This document shows positions 28,873-38,394 of a stretch of DNA of 64,000 nucleotides, one piece after another (the stretch's first letter is position 1; every line of letters begins with the position of its first letter). Made by a program: the position numbers and the translations under genes. Location: assembly GCF_003693445.1 (NCBI RefSeq), contig NZ_RFAR01000014.1:1-64000 (forward strand). The letters run 5' to 3'. The notes below the pieces were generated by a model. It was given only the letters and a program-made list of their open reading frames with translations, was not told where the DNA came from and ran no database searches. The DNA comes from Aquitalea palustris (lineage in GTDB: Bacteria; Pseudomonadota; Gammaproteobacteria; Burkholderiales; Chromobacteriaceae).

Positions 28873-29190
28873 TTACTGCGGTTTGTTTGCGGCCTGCTGT
28901 TCAAGCTGGCTTTGGGTATCGATGATTTTCTGGATGGAAATGCCGCTGGCCAGCGTAAAGAATTTATCCCAGTCCTCGTGTTTGTCGTGGGTGAAGTCCT
29001 TGATCTGGCGCCGTTCATCCGGCGTCAGTAGTACCAGCGATGCCATCTTCCATGGCTTGGAGGTATTCATTTTGGCGATATCCATCGTCAGCAGGCTGTG
29101 ACGGGCACGCAAGCCTCCCCAGCCGGCGATCAACAGCAGCACCAGTAATAGCAGGAGGGATTTGCGCAGCAGGGAGCGATGTTCAGACAT
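28873..29190 (-). CDS. Small single-pass membrane protein of unknown function
   Basis: The function is not recognised. The 105-residue product has a basic N-terminus, one membrane segment (LLLLLVLLLIAGWGGL), and a charged outer part (LLTPDERRQIKDFTHDKHEDWDKFF) that ends in a Gln-rich helix. The pattern suggests an inner-membrane anchor with a periplasmic helical domain. It lies upstream of hemC in the same direction, separated by 190 bp, and 30 bp after the next small gene. The ribosome site is weak. Confidence 0.6.
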   Translation of the reverse strand: MSEHRSLLRKSLLLLLVLLLIAGWGGLRARHSLLTMDIAKMNTSKPWKMASLVLLTPDERRQIKDFTHDKHEDWDKFFTLASGISIQKIIDTQSQLEQQAANKPQ

Positions 29191-29220
29191 GGCGAACGGT
29201 TAACCTTATCGATGAATGTT

Positions 29221-29451
29221 TCAACAGCCGTCGGCATCCAGCTGCTTGTTCTTGGCGCGACGGGTCAGGCCGATGGCAATCGGGTTCTTGTCCAGAGCCC
29301 GGCCAATGGCCTGATTCTGCAGGATGCGTTTTCCCCTGGCGGCTTGCTCGGCCTTTGGACAATCGACAGCAGGGGCGCTTGCGCCATTGGCAAGAGCCAT
29401 TTCACCCAGCAGCAGGCTGCTAGCTGCCAGCAGGGCCAGGCGGGTGAACAT
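29221..29451 (-). CDS. Small exported protein of unknown function
   Basis: The function is not recognised. The 76-residue precursor has a clear signal peptide (MFTRLALLAASSLLLGEMALA) and a short basic mature part with two cysteines (VDCPKAEQAARGKR near the start and DADGC at the C-terminus) that could form a disulfide. ATG 29451 is chosen because it sits directly at the signal peptide; the frame extends upstream to 29502 without a good start. It lies in tandem with the small membrane protein gene downstream. Confidence 0.55.
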   Translation of the reverse strand: MFTRLALLAASSLLLGEMALANGASAPAVDCPKAEQAARGKRILQNQAIGRALDKNPIAIGLTRRAKNKQLDADGC

Positions 29452-29975
29452 AGGTGTTCTTGGGTTCAAGCTGTTTATGACGTAAGGGTTATTATCGATC
29501 ATTCCATTTCACAAGCAAGTTGTTTTCTGAAGGCTGGTGCCACAGCAAGTCCGGGGTGCTTGGCCGCTACGGTGGTGGCGGATTCGCGCGGCCGCCGCTG
29601 CTGTCGTTTTGGCGACATGCCTAGACTTGGCGGAAGGGGAAATGGTTCAGCCGCAGCAGAAAAGTCTGCTGCGCTTAATTTGTGTGCTGGGTGCTGGCAT
29701 GGCTTCATCGGGCTGCGGCAGGGCGCAGGCAAGGGTCAACCCCCGTTGCTGTTGTGCACAAAATGTGCGAAAAAAATCAGGAAAATTCGGTAATGAACAC
29801 ACTACAGCGGCAATGCTGCCTATGATGTTTGTTCGCCAGTCTGCTGACGCCAGGTTGCAACCTGTCTTGAGAAGATTGCCATCCCATTCATACACAAGGC
29901 CTTCATCACGGTTCCGGTGGCAGGTTCACCGCAAGCGGATAGTTCGGCCAGACGATTCGACAAAGGAAACAGGAC
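29452..29975. other. Intergenic region upstream of ppc
   Basis: About 520 bp without a supported gene. A perfect 9-bp hairpin CGCAGCAGA-AAAG-TCTGCTGCG lies at 29652-29673 but lacks a T-run. The AT-richer part near 29755-29810 may hold the ppc promoter; no box pair stands out. Confidence 0.4.
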
Positions 29976-32675
29976 ATGACGGAGCTGGACAAGGATCTTC
30001 CCCTGCGTGCCGACCTGGCGCGGCTGGACCGCCTATTGGGCGAGGTATTGCATGCCCAGGAAGGCCCCGAGGTGTATCAGGAGGTGAAAGCCATTGCCGC
30101 GCGCACGCCGGAACAGCGCGCGCTGCCGCTGCCGGCCAGCCTGTCGCCCAAGGCCACCACCGCACTGGTGCGCGCCTGTGGCCTGTATGCGCAGCTGTTC
30201 AATATCGCGGAAGACCTGCACCACACCCGTCGTCGTCGTGCGCACCAGATTGCCGGTTCGCGCCCGCAGCAGGGCAGCCTGAACCGGGCGCTGGCGCGGC
30301 TGAAGGAAGACGGGGTCAGCTTTGCCCAGCTGGCGACAACGCTGCAGGATGCCTATGTCGGCGCCATCCTCACGGCCCACCCCACAGAGGTACAGCGCCA
30401 GAGCGTGCTGGATGGCCACCGCGCCGTGCGCAAATTCCTCAGCCAGCTGGGTTCGCCCGACATCACCCCCGAAGAAGAAAGCGAGCTGGATGGCAAGCTC
30501 AAGCGGGTGATCCTGTCCATGTGGCAAACCTCGGAAATCCGCCATTTCAAATTGTCGGTGGAAGATGAAATCAAGAACGGCGTGGCCTACCACCCGATGA
30601 CTTTCTTCTCCGCCCTGCCACGGCTGTATCAGCGCCTGGGCAAGGAAGTGGAAACGGCCTGGGGCCAGACGCCCACCTTGCCGCCGTTTATCCGTGTCGG
30701 TAGCTGGATCGGTGGCGACCGCGACGGTAACCCCAATGTCAACGCCGCGGTCTTGCGCCACGCCTTCACCCTGCAAGCCACCCAGGCTTTCGAACAATAT
30801 CTGGCTGAGCTAGCCGCCCTGTACCGCGAGCTGTCGCTGTCCGAGCGCCATGTCGCGGTCAGCCCGGCCTTGCAGGCGCTGTCCGACCAGACGCCGGACA
30901 ACAAGGAAAGCCGCGAGCAGGAGCCTTACCGCCGCGCCCTGGCTACCATCGAAGCCCGCCTGCTGGGCAAGGCGGCCGAACTGGGACTGGCAGTACGTGG
31001 TCGCTGGCCGGTGGGTGAGCCCTATGCCGATATCGCGGCGTTTCAGGCCGACCTCGCCACCGTGGCCGATTCGCTCATCGCCCATGGCAGTGACTTGCTG
31101 GCCGATGGCCGCCTGGCACGCCTGCGCCGTGCGGTGGAAGTGTTCGGTTTCTTCCTGATGCCGGTGGATCTGCGCCAGTTTGCCGGCATGCACGAAGCCG
31201 TGGTGAGCGAGCTGTTCTCCAGTGCCGGGCTGGAGCATTACCCGGCGCTGGACGAGGCGGCGCGCATCCGTGTGCTGCTGCGTGAATTGTCCACCCCGCG
31301 CCTGCTGTATTCGCCGTATCTGAGTTACAGCGCCGACACCGAAAAAGAGCTGGCCATCTTCCGCGAAGCGGCACTGATCCAGCAGCAGTTTGGCAAGGAA
31401 GCCATCAGCCAGAGCATCATTTCCAACTGCGCCACCGTCAGCGATATCTTGTCGCTGGCGTTGATCCTGAAGGAAACCGGCCTGATCCGGCTGGAAAACG
31501 GCATGCCGGTATCCACCATCAATGTGGTGCCGCTGTTCGAAACCATTGCCGACCTGGTGGCCGCCACCGACATCATGGACACGCTGTTTGCCCTGCCGTG
31601 GTATCAGCTGCTGCTGAAGAGCCGCGGCATGATGCAGGAAGTGATGCTGGGCTATTCCGACAGCAACAAGGACGGTGGTTATCTCACCAGCCAGTGGGAG
31701 CTGTACAAGGCCGAGCAGCGGCTGGTGCAGAGCTTCGACAAGGCCGGTGTCAAGCTGCGGCTGTTCCACGGCCGTGGCGGCTCGGTGGGGCGTGGCGGTG
31801 GCCCGTCCTTCGAGGCCATCATGGCGCAGCCGGCCGGCAGCGTGGCCGGGCGTATCCGCATTACCGAGCAGGGCGAAGTGATTGCCTCCAAGTATTCCGA
31901 TCCGGACATCGGCACGCGCAACCTGGAAGCACTGGTGGCGGCCACACTGGAAGCCAGCCTCACCACCCACCCCAGTTGCGAGGCGGATGGCGAAGTGTTC
32001 GACGAACTGTCCGAGGCGGCGTTCAAGGCCTACCGCCAGCTGGTGGAAACCGAAGGCTTCATGCAGTACTTCCTGGAAGCCACGCCGATCAACGCCATTG
32101 CCAAGCTCAATATCGGCAGCCGCCCGGCCTCGCGCAAGAGCCTGTCCTCCATCAAGGACCTGCGCGCCATCCCCTGGGTGTTCTCCTGGTCGCAGTCGCG
32201 AGTCATGCTGCCGGGCTGGTTCGGCTTCGGTTCGGCCGTGGCCGGCTTCATTGCCCGCCATGGCGATGCCGGGCTGGCCCGCCTGCAGGGTCTGTACCGT
32301 ACTTCGCCGTTCTTCCAGGTGATTCTGTCGAATATGGAACAGGTGCTGGCCAAGGCCGACCTGGGTATCGCCCGTCGTTTTGCCGGCCTGGTGAGCGACC
32401 GGGCGCTGGCCGAGCAGCTGTTCGGCCAGATCGAGGCGGAATGGCAGAAAACCCACGACGCCTTCTTCGCCATCAGCGGCCAGAGCAGCCTGTTGCAGCA
32501 GAACCCCACCCTGCACCGCAGCCTGGAAACCCGTCTGCCCTATCTGGATGCGCTTAACCTGCTGCAGGCCGACCTGCTGCAGCGCCTGCGCGAAAATCCG
32601 GACGATGCCGAAGCGCTGTACGCCATCCATCTCACCATCAATGGCACCTCGGCCGGCCTGCGCAACAGCGGCTGA
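29976..32675 (+). CDS. ppc: Phosphoenolpyruvate carboxylase
   Basis: Carboxylates phosphoenolpyruvate to oxaloacetate, refilling the TCA cycle. The 899 residues are close to the family's usual length. Visible active-site motifs: LTAHPTEVQRQSVLD near residue 130, GYSDSNKDGGYLTS, FHGRGGSVGRGGGP, the catalytic RAIPWVFSWSQSR, and the C-terminal NGTSAGLRNSG (usually ending NTG). AAAGGAAACAGGAC precedes ATG 29976. A terminator follows. It replenishes oxaloacetate for cells feeding on sugars through the Entner-Doudoroff route. Confidence 0.98.
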   Translation: MTELDKDLPLRADLARLDRLLGEVLHAQEGPEVYQEVKAIAARTPEQRALPLPASLSPKATTALVRACGLYAQLFNIAEDLHHTRRRRAHQIAGSRPQQGSLNRALARLKEDGVSFAQLATTLQDAYVGAILTAHPTEVQRQSVLDGHRAVRKFLSQLGSPDITPEEESELDGKLKRVILSMWQTSEIRHFKLSVEDEIKNGVAYHPMTFFSALPRLYQRLGKEVETAWGQTPTLPPFIRVGSWIGGDRDGNPNVNAAVLRHAFTLQATQAFEQYLAELAALYRELSLSERHVAVSPALQALSDQTPDNKESREQEPYRRALATIEARLLGKAAELGLAVRGRWPVGEPYADIAAFQADLATVADSLIAHGSDLLADGRLARLRRAVEVFGFFLMPVDLRQFAGMHEAVVSELFSSAGLEHYPALDEAARIRVLLRELSTPRLLYSPYLSYSADTEKELAIFREAALIQQQFGKEAISQSIISNCATVSDILSLALILKETGLIRLENGMPVSTINVVPLFETIADLVAATDIMDTLFALPWYQLLLKSRGMMQEVMLGYSDSNKDGGYLTSQWELYKAEQRLVQSFDKAGVKLRLFHGRGGSVGRGGGPSFEAIMAQPAGSVAGRIRITEQGEVIASKYSDPDIGTRNLEALVAATLEASLTTHPSCEADGEVFDELSEAAFKAYRQLVETEGFMQYFLEATPINAIAKLNIGSRPASRKSLSSIKDLRAIPWVFSWSQSRVMLPGWFGFGSAVAGFIARHGDAGLARLQGLYRTSPFFQVILSNMEQVLAKADLGIARRFAGLVSDRALAEQLFGQIEAEWQKTHDAFFAISGQSSLLQQNPTLHRSLETRLPYLDALNLLQADLLQRLRENPDDAEALYAIHLTINGTSAGLRNSG

Positions 32676-32703
32676 TCGCCCATCCAAGTGGGAAATGACA
32701 ACA

Positions 32704-32730
32704 AACCGTCACCTTCGGGTGGCGGTTTTT
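32704..32730 (+). terminator. Terminator after ppc
   Basis: AACCGTCACC and GGTGGCGGTT pair over 10 bp (one G-U) around a C(TTCG)G tetraloop, followed by T5. Confidence 0.88.
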
Positions 32731-32867
32731 CTTTGCCCCGCCTTACCGACTTCGCTGTTGCAGTCCAGCTGAGCTCAGCATATCGAAGTGACAGCAGGCA
32801 AGCGCGCCCGGCGTCCTATCATCGGCAGTCCCCCGCTGTGATTACCCCTCACCAGAATGGAGCTGCC

Positions 32868-34820
32868 ATGTCGACTACCTTTCCCCATTTGTTGTCGCCT
32901 TTGCGTATCGGCAAGGTGACCTTGCGCAATCGCATCGTTTCCACCGGCCACGATACCGTGCTGCCGGTGGACTGCCAGGTCAGCCCGGCGCTGATTGCCT
33001 ATCATGCCGCGCGGGCACGTGGCGGGGTCGGGCTGATTGTGCTGCAAGTATCCGGCGTGCACGAAACCGCGCGTTACACCTCGCACGCGCTGATGGCCAC
33101 CGACGACAGTTGCATTCCCGGCTATCGCGCCCTGGCTGACGCGGTGCATGCACAAGGCAGCGTGTTGTTTGCCCAGCTGTTTCATCCGGGACGGGAAATC
33201 ATGGAGACCGCCGACGGCATGCAGGCGGTGGCGTATGCGCCGTCTACCGTGCCCAGCGAGCGCTTCCACGTGATGCCGCGTGCGCTGAACGAAACAGAAA
33301 TCGCCGCGCTGATTGCCGCCTATGCCACGGCGGCACAGCGCATCCGTGCCGCCGGCATCGACGGGGTGGAGATCGTCGCCAGTCATGGCTACCTGCCGGC
33401 ACAGTTTCTCAATCCGCGGGTCAATTTGCGCACTGATGCTTATGGCGGCGATTTTGCCGGCCGCCTGCGCTTTTTGCGTGAAGTGGTGGTGGCGATTCGC
33501 ACGGCCGTGGATGAGCACTGCGTGGTGGGCTTGCGCATTTCACTGGACGAGCGCGACTGCGAGGGCCTGCAAGAGGACGAAGCCTTGCAAGCCTGCGTCG
33601 CACTGCAGGACCAGCTGGATTATGTCAGCCTGGTGGCGGGGACCTCGGCCAGCCTGGGTGGCGCGGTGCATATTGCGCCGCCGATGGCTTTCCCGGCGGC
33701 TTATCTCGCCACCCCGGCCGGACGTTTCCGTCAGGCGCTGTCGATTCCGCTGCTGCTGGCGGGACGTATCAACCAGCCACAAGAAGCCGAACAACTGCTG
33801 GCCCGCGGGGTGGTGGACGCCTGTGGCATGACCCGGGCGCTGATTTGCGACCCGGAACTGCCCAACAAGCTGTACGCACAGCACAGCGAATCCATTCGCG
33901 CCTGCATTGCCTGCAATCAGTCCTGCATTGATCGCTTTCATCGCGGCCTGCCGATTTCCTGCATCCAGAACCCGCTCTCCGGGCGCGAATTGCAATTTGG
34001 CGCGCTGACTCCCACCACCAAGCCACGCCGGGTGATGGTGGTGGGCGGTGGTCCTGCTGGCATGCAGGCCGCAGTGATCGCGGCGCAGCGCGGCCATCAG
34101 GTGACCTTGTACGAAGCCGGCGCCCAGCTGGGCGGACAGGTGCTGCTGGCGCAACAGCTGCCAGGGCGGGCCGAATTTGGCGGCCTGATCACCAATTTGC
34201 ACTACGCACTGCGTGAGGCCGGGGTGGAGGTGGTGCTAAGGCAGCGGGTGGACCGGGCCGTGGTACAGCAACAAGCGCCGGATGTGCTGATTCTGGCCTG
34301 TGGTGCCACGCCAGCCGCACCACGGCTGGAGGTGGGCGGCAGCATGCCGGTGCACGACAGCTGGGAAGTATTGCAGGGTGTCAGTGTCGGGGCACGGGTG
34401 GTGGTAAGCGACTGGCGTGCCGATTGGGTGGGGCCGGGCCTGGCCATCCGGCTGGCCGAAACCGGGCACCAGGTCACCCTGGCGGTGAATGCGCCGCTGA
34501 TGGGACAGGCCTTGCCCATGTACGTGCGCGACCAGCTGGCCGCCCAGCTGCACCAGTTGCAAGTGACCATCCTGCCCTATGCGCGCCTGTATGGCGTGGA
34601 CGACCGCACCGTATATCTGCAACACACTGCCAGCGAGGAAGCCATGGTGTGCGAGGACATTGACGGCGTGGTGCTGTGCCAGCCGCCACAGCCCGATGAC
34701 AGGCTGCGTCAGCAACTGGAGGGGCTGGTGCTGGAGGTTCACGCCATTGGCGATTGCCAGACACCGCGCACCGCCGAAGAGGCCATTTACGAAGCCACCC
34801 GGCTGGCCTGGGGGCTCTAG
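32868..34820 (+). CDS. Old-yellow-enzyme / FAD oxidoreductase fusion (2,4-dienoyl-CoA reductase-like)
   Basis: The 650-residue flavoenzyme has an N-terminal TIM-barrel old-yellow-enzyme domain (LLSPLRIGKVTLRNRIVSTGHDT, FHPGREI, SHGYLPAQFLNPRVNLRTDAYGG). An iron-sulfur ligand set CIACNQSCIDRFHRGLPISC follows, then a C-terminal pyridine-nucleotide/FAD domain with VMVVGGGPAGMQAAVIAAQRG. This is the architecture of 2,4-dienoyl-CoA reductase and trimethylamine or N-methyl amine dehydrogenases. Its N-terminus (TGHDT in place of the usual MGTN-like text) points away from dienoyl-CoA reductase towards the demethylase-like group, so the substrate is open. GGAG lies 8 nt before ATG 32868. Confidence 0.85.
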   Translation: MSTTFPHLLSPLRIGKVTLRNRIVSTGHDTVLPVDCQVSPALIAYHAARARGGVGLIVLQVSGVHETARYTSHALMATDDSCIPGYRALADAVHAQGSVLFAQLFHPGREIMETADGMQAVAYAPSTVPSERFHVMPRALNETEIAALIAAYATAAQRIRAAGIDGVEIVASHGYLPAQFLNPRVNLRTDAYGGDFAGRLRFLREVVVAIRTAVDEHCVVGLRISLDERDCEGLQEDEALQACVALQDQLDYVSLVAGTSASLGGAVHIAPPMAFPAAYLATPAGRFRQALSIPLLLAGRINQPQEAEQLLARGVVDACGMTRALICDPELPNKLYAQHSESIRACIACNQSCIDRFHRGLPISCIQNPLSGRELQFGALTPTTKPRRVMVVGGGPAGMQAAVIAAQRGHQVTLYEAGAQLGGQVLLAQQLPGRAEFGGLITNLHYALREAGVEVVLRQRVDRAVVQQQAPDVLILACGATPAAPRLEVGGSMPVHDSWEVLQGVSVGARVVVSDWRADWVGPGLAIRLAETGHQVTLAVNAPLMGQALPMYVRDQLAAQLHQLQVTILPYARLYGVDDRTVYLQHTASEEAMVCEDIDGVVLCQPPQPDDRLRQQLEGLVLEVHAIGDCQTPRTAEEAIYEATRLAWGL

Positions 34821-34832
34821 CCACGCACAGGG

Positions 34833-35645
34833 CTACACCAGTTGCAGGCGGCCGCCTTCGTTTTTCAGATGCGGGATCAGTGCATCGTCCTGATGCACGG
34901 CCAGCACATTGACGCCGGCCGAGTACAGCCGGTAGCCCAGCGCCTCCAGCCAGGGGCGGATCACCCCCATGTCGGACTTGATGATTTCCATGAAAATCAG
35001 CGGCCGGCAACGGCGGATGGACTGCTCCGCGCCTTGCAGCACCTGTTCTTCCATGCCTTCCACATCGATCTTGATGAAGTCGATGCGCTGCAGGCCCAGT
35101 GAATCCAGGCTGACCAGGTCGATGCGGATGGTGCGGTGCTGGTAATCCAGCGCCTGGCCGATGAACTCATTGCTGGCCGACTGCTGCAATTCCACGCTGC
35201 CAAAGGAGCCGGGGCGCAGGTAGTCCGGTTCGGGGATGTCGATCTGGCCGCAGCTGGCCCCCACCGCCGAGTTGAGTGCATTGACGTTCAGGCAGTTGTT
35301 GAGGGCGATATTGCCGCACAGCGCGTAGTAGATCTTTTCCTGTGCCTCAAAGGCAAGGACATGGCCCCAGGTGTACATGAAACGGGCCATTTCGATGGTG
35401 TGCACACCGATATTGGCACCACAGTCGATGGCCAGCACCCCTTCACCCCGGTCGCGCAGGCAGCTGGCCAGCAAGGCCAGCACGAAATCCACTTCCTCCT
35501 GCTCATAGCCGCTTTGCGTCATCAACTGGTAGCCGACGCCATAGGATTCGCCGTCGGAGGGGGCGAAGTCGTTACGGTTGACGATCATGCTGCCGTGATT
35601 GGTGGACAGCAGCATGAAGGGAGCGGGGCGCGGAATGTTTTTCAT
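34833..35645 (-). CDS. FkbM-family methyltransferase
   Basis: The 270-residue predicted SAM-dependent O-methyltransferase has motif I AIDCGANIGVHTIEMARFM, acidic VLAFEAQEKI, and DFIKIDVEGMEEQVLQGAEQ followed by PLIFMEI, which are diagnostic of the FkbM fold. The substrate (sugar, lipid or natural product) is unknown. No glycosyltransferase or biosynthetic gene is nearby, so it stands alone. It is convergent with the upstream oxidoreductase gene, 12 nt apart. Confidence 0.85.
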   Translation of the reverse strand: MKNIPRPAPFMLLSTNHGSMIVNRNDFAPSDGESYGVGYQLMTQSGYEQEEVDFVLALLASCLRDRGEGVLAIDCGANIGVHTIEMARFMYTWGHVLAFEAQEKIYYALCGNIALNNCLNVNALNSAVGASCGQIDIPEPDYLRPGSFGSVELQQSASNEFIGQALDYQHRTIRIDLVSLDSLGLQRIDFIKIDVEGMEEQVLQGAEQSIRRCRPLIFMEIIKSDMGVIRPWLEALGYRLYSAGVNVLAVHQDDALIPHLKNEGGRLQLV

Positions 35646-35704
35646 GGCCAGGATCTGTACGTGGAGATGGGGCGATTATGCCGCACTGTGCCGGTGATGA
35701 CAGA

Positions 35705-36286
35705 TCAATGTTGTGTCCGGCTTGCCTGTTCCATGCGCTGGTCAGGCACCAGCCACCACAATGCCACCAGGCCGTAGATGGCAGCCCCCAGCCAGCTTTG
35801 GTAAAACGACAGCCCGATGCCGGCCACGTAGAACCAGGGCGACAGCCTGCCTTTCAGGTCGCGGCCCAGGGCCTGGCGCATCACTTCGCGGTTGCCTGGC
35901 ACGCACAGCAGGGCGCGCTGCATCAGGAACCAGGCCAGTGCTGACATCAGCAATACCACGCCATACAGCGCCACCGGCACGGCTGCCATGTGGTTTTCTC
36001 CCATCCAGCCGGTGGCAAACGGCAGCAGCGACAGCCAGAACAACAGGTGTAGATTGGCCCACAGCACGCGCCCGTCCACCTGGCGCACCACGTGGTAGAA
36101 ATGGTGGTGATTGTTCCAGTAGATGCCGACATAGACAAAGCTCAGCACATAGCTGAGGAAGACCGGCCACAAGGTGGTCAAGGCCGTCAGGCTGGTGTCG
36201 TGCGGGACTTTCAATTCCAGCACCATGATGGTGATGATGATGGCGATCACGCCATCGCTGAAGGCTTCCAGGCGGTTCTTGCCCAT
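35705..36286 (-). CDS. TMEM175-family potassium channel-like membrane protein
   Basis: The 193-residue protein starts with the family signature RLEAFSDGVIAIIITIMVLEL (Arg plus FSDG lining the pore), has about five to six membrane segments, and a WNNHHHFYH stretch after the third helix. Bacterial TMEM175 proteins form potassium-permeable tetramers. GGGAG is 6 nt upstream of ATG 36286. It lies 20 bp downstream of the AlgZ-like kinase gene in the same direction and may share its transcript. Confidence 0.87.
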   Translation of the reverse strand: MGKNRLEAFSDGVIAIIITIMVLELKVPHDTSLTALTTLWPVFLSYVLSFVYVGIYWNNHHHFYHVVRQVDGRVLWANLHLLFWLSLLPFATGWMGENHMAAVPVALYGVVLLMSALAWFLMQRALLCVPGNREVMRQALGRDLKGRLSPWFYVAGIGLSFYQSWLGAAIYGLVALWWLVPDQRMEQASRTQH

Positions 36287-36306
36287 GGTGGCTCCCTTAG
36301 TGGTGT

Positions 36307-37323
36307 TCAGTGCAGCAGTGCGGATTGTTGCTGGGGCGACAGCGGGCGATAGGGCAGGCGGATCAGGGTATGGTACTGGCCATCGGCGGCGGCCACCTGC
36401 AAGGAGGCCTCGGCATCGTAAAACAGCTCCAGCCGTTCGCGCAGATTGTCCAGTGCAATGCGGTTGCCGCGATGCGGTTCAGCAGGCTCGGCCGCCAGCG
36501 GATTGCTGACGCTCAGCAACAGCTGGCCGCTTTTGAGCTGGGCGCGGATGCGGATCTCGCCGCCAGCGCCACAGCGCTCCACGCCATGGTGCACGGCGTT
36601 TTCCACCAGCGGTTGCAACAGCAGTGGTGGCAGGCTGGCATCCAGTGCGGCCTGTATATCCCATACCACGTTCAGGCGCTGGCCCAGCCGCTCGCTTTCG
36701 ATGGCCAGATACATCCTGGCCAGCTCGATTTCCCGCTCCAGGCTGGAGGTATGGCCGGGGTCGGCCATCTGGGCGCGAAACAGGTCGGCCAGGTTTTCCA
36801 GCACCATTTCCGCCTTTTCCGGCCGCGAGCGGATCAGGGCGATGGCGGCATTCAGGCTGTTGAACAGGAAGTGCGGGCGAATGCGCGCCTGCAGTGCCGC
36901 CAGCCGGGCTTCGCCCAGTGCCGGCGACAGTGCACGCTGGCGCAGGCTGAAGTAGTGCAGCAGCAACAGGGCCAGCAGCGCCGCCAGCAGCGGGCGGTCC
37001 AGCCGCGGCAGCTCCAGCGGATTGAGCAATCTGTCCTGCACCAGTACGCAGAACATGCACAGGGCTACCACCAGCCAGCTGCCGCGCTGCTGCCGGGCCA
37101 GCCAGGGTGACAGCAGGGCAAGCAGGCCCAGGCTCAGCAGCAGGGACGGCTCCACCCAGCTGGCCCGGCTCAGGATGCGCAGGGTCAGCGTATCGCCATC
37201 CGGCTGGAAAACGGCGCTGCATAACAGCAGCAGATTGAGTGACAGCATGATGCGCAGCATCACCCCCAGATTACGGAAATCAGGGATGGCAAAAACCGGG
37301 TGTTGTCGCTGAGGCTGGCGCAT
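36307..37323 (-). CDS. AlgZ/LytS-type sensor histidine kinase
   Basis: The 338-residue membrane kinase has four or more N-terminal membrane segments, then a His_kinase domain with the phospho-acceptor text ALQARIRPHFLFNSLNA and the ATP-binding N-box PLVENAVHHGVER plus a C-terminal G-box (NRIALDNLRERLEL). This is the AlgZ/FimS class, which normally pairs with a LytTR-type regulator such as AlgR. No such regulator gene is next to it. In Pseudomonas, algZ lies between argH and algR-hemC; here argH and hemC are both in the window, but on either side and separated by other genes. Confidence 0.87.
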   Translation of the reverse strand: MRQPQRQHPVFAIPDFRNLGVMLRIMLSLNLLLLCSAVFQPDGDTLTLRILSRASWVEPSLLLSLGLLALLSPWLARQQRGSWLVVALCMFCVLVQDRLLNPLELPRLDRPLLAALLALLLLHYFSLRQRALSPALGEARLAALQARIRPHFLFNSLNAAIALIRSRPEKAEMVLENLADLFRAQMADPGHTSSLEREIELARMYLAIESERLGQRLNVVWDIQAALDASLPPLLLQPLVENAVHHGVERCGAGGEIRIRAQLKSGQLLLSVSNPLAAEPAEPHRGNRIALDNLRERLELFYDAEASLQVAAADGQYHTLIRLPYRPLSPQQQSALLH

Positions 37324-37398
37324 GGAATCGGTGGCAATGGACAGGTAGCTGCATCATAGCAAGCCGCTGTCCGGCACGGCCAATCAGCGCGGCGGCAT

Positions 37399-38304
37399 TC
37401 AGGCGGTGACGGCTTGCCATCTGCCCGGGCGTACTGCCCACAGGCTGGCTGCCACCATCAGCAAACCGCCCAGCCAGCTGCTGGCACTCAGCGTCTCGCC
37501 CAGCCATAGCACGGCGAACAGGGCGCCGAATACCGGCTCGCTGCCGGTGAGCAAGGCCACCCGGGTGGCACTGCTGTGACGCAGCGCGTAGTTCATGGCG
37601 AAAAAGGCAAACAGGGTGCAGCACAAGACCAGAAACAGGATATCGCCCCAGAATGCCGGCTGCCGCGGCAGGGTGGGCAAGCCGCCGTTCAGGCTGGCCA
37701 GCAGCAGGCAGCCCAGGCAGATCAGCAGCCCTTGCAGGCCGGTCAGCGCCAGCGTGGCTACCGGCCGGTCTGCGGTCAGCTTGCGGGTGAGGCTGGTCAC
37801 CAGGGCACGCAGAACGGCGGCCAGCAGGATCAGCAGATCACCGCTGTTCAGCTGCAAATGAGTGGCACCGCTCAGCAGCCAGGCACCGCAGAGTGCGGCA
37901 CCTGCCGCCAGCAGCGCATCCTTGCTGGGGGTTTGTCCGAGCAAAAGCCATTCGGCAAAAGGCGTCAGCACCAGGCACAGGCTGATCAGAAAGGCGGCAT
38001 TGGCCGCCGTGGTATGGGCGATGCCATAGGTCTCGCACAGGAAAATCGCCAGCAGGCCCAGCCCCAGCGGCAGGGCCGCACCCAGGGTTGCGCGGCGGAC
38101 GTGAGGATCGGTCAGGGTGCGCTGGGCCGGCAGCAATAACAAAAAGCTCAGACCAAAGCGCAAGGCCAGCACCCCCAGCACCGGATAAAACTGCAGCGCT
38201 TCCTTGGCCAGCCCGTAACTGCTGCCCCATACCATGGCCACCAGCAGCAGCAACAGGTCGGGCAGGCCGGGGTAACGTTGATGCAAGGGGTGGCGGCTGG
38301 GCAT
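37399..38304 (-). CDS. EamA-family (drug/metabolite) transporter
   Basis: The 301-residue protein has ten predicted membrane helices in two EamA repeats (first GLPDLLLLLVAMVWGSSYGLAKEA; second LILLAAVLRALVTSLTRKL to SSWLGGLLMVAASLWAV). It is expected to export a small metabolite or amino acid; the substrate is unknown. It is divergent from the LysR gene at 38395, with a 90-bp shared spacer, which suggests that the LysR protein may control it. Confidence 0.87.
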   Translation of the reverse strand: MPSRHPLHQRYPGLPDLLLLLVAMVWGSSYGLAKEALQFYPVLGVLALRFGLSFLLLLPAQRTLTDPHVRRATLGAALPLGLGLLAIFLCETYGIAHTTAANAAFLISLCLVLTPFAEWLLLGQTPSKDALLAAGAALCGAWLLSGATHLQLNSGDLLILLAAVLRALVTSLTRKLTADRPVATLALTGLQGLLICLGCLLLASLNGGLPTLPRQPAFWGDILFLVLCCTLFAFFAMNYALRHSSATRVALLTGSEPVFGALFAVLWLGETLSASSWLGGLLMVAASLWAVRPGRWQAVTA

Positions 38305-38394
38305 GGCGGGCTTTCATTGTCGGGTCAGTGCGCTCATTATCATTACCTGCTCATGGCTTGATAATCGCTGTTGTCGGAACAGGAATTGTGCGTA

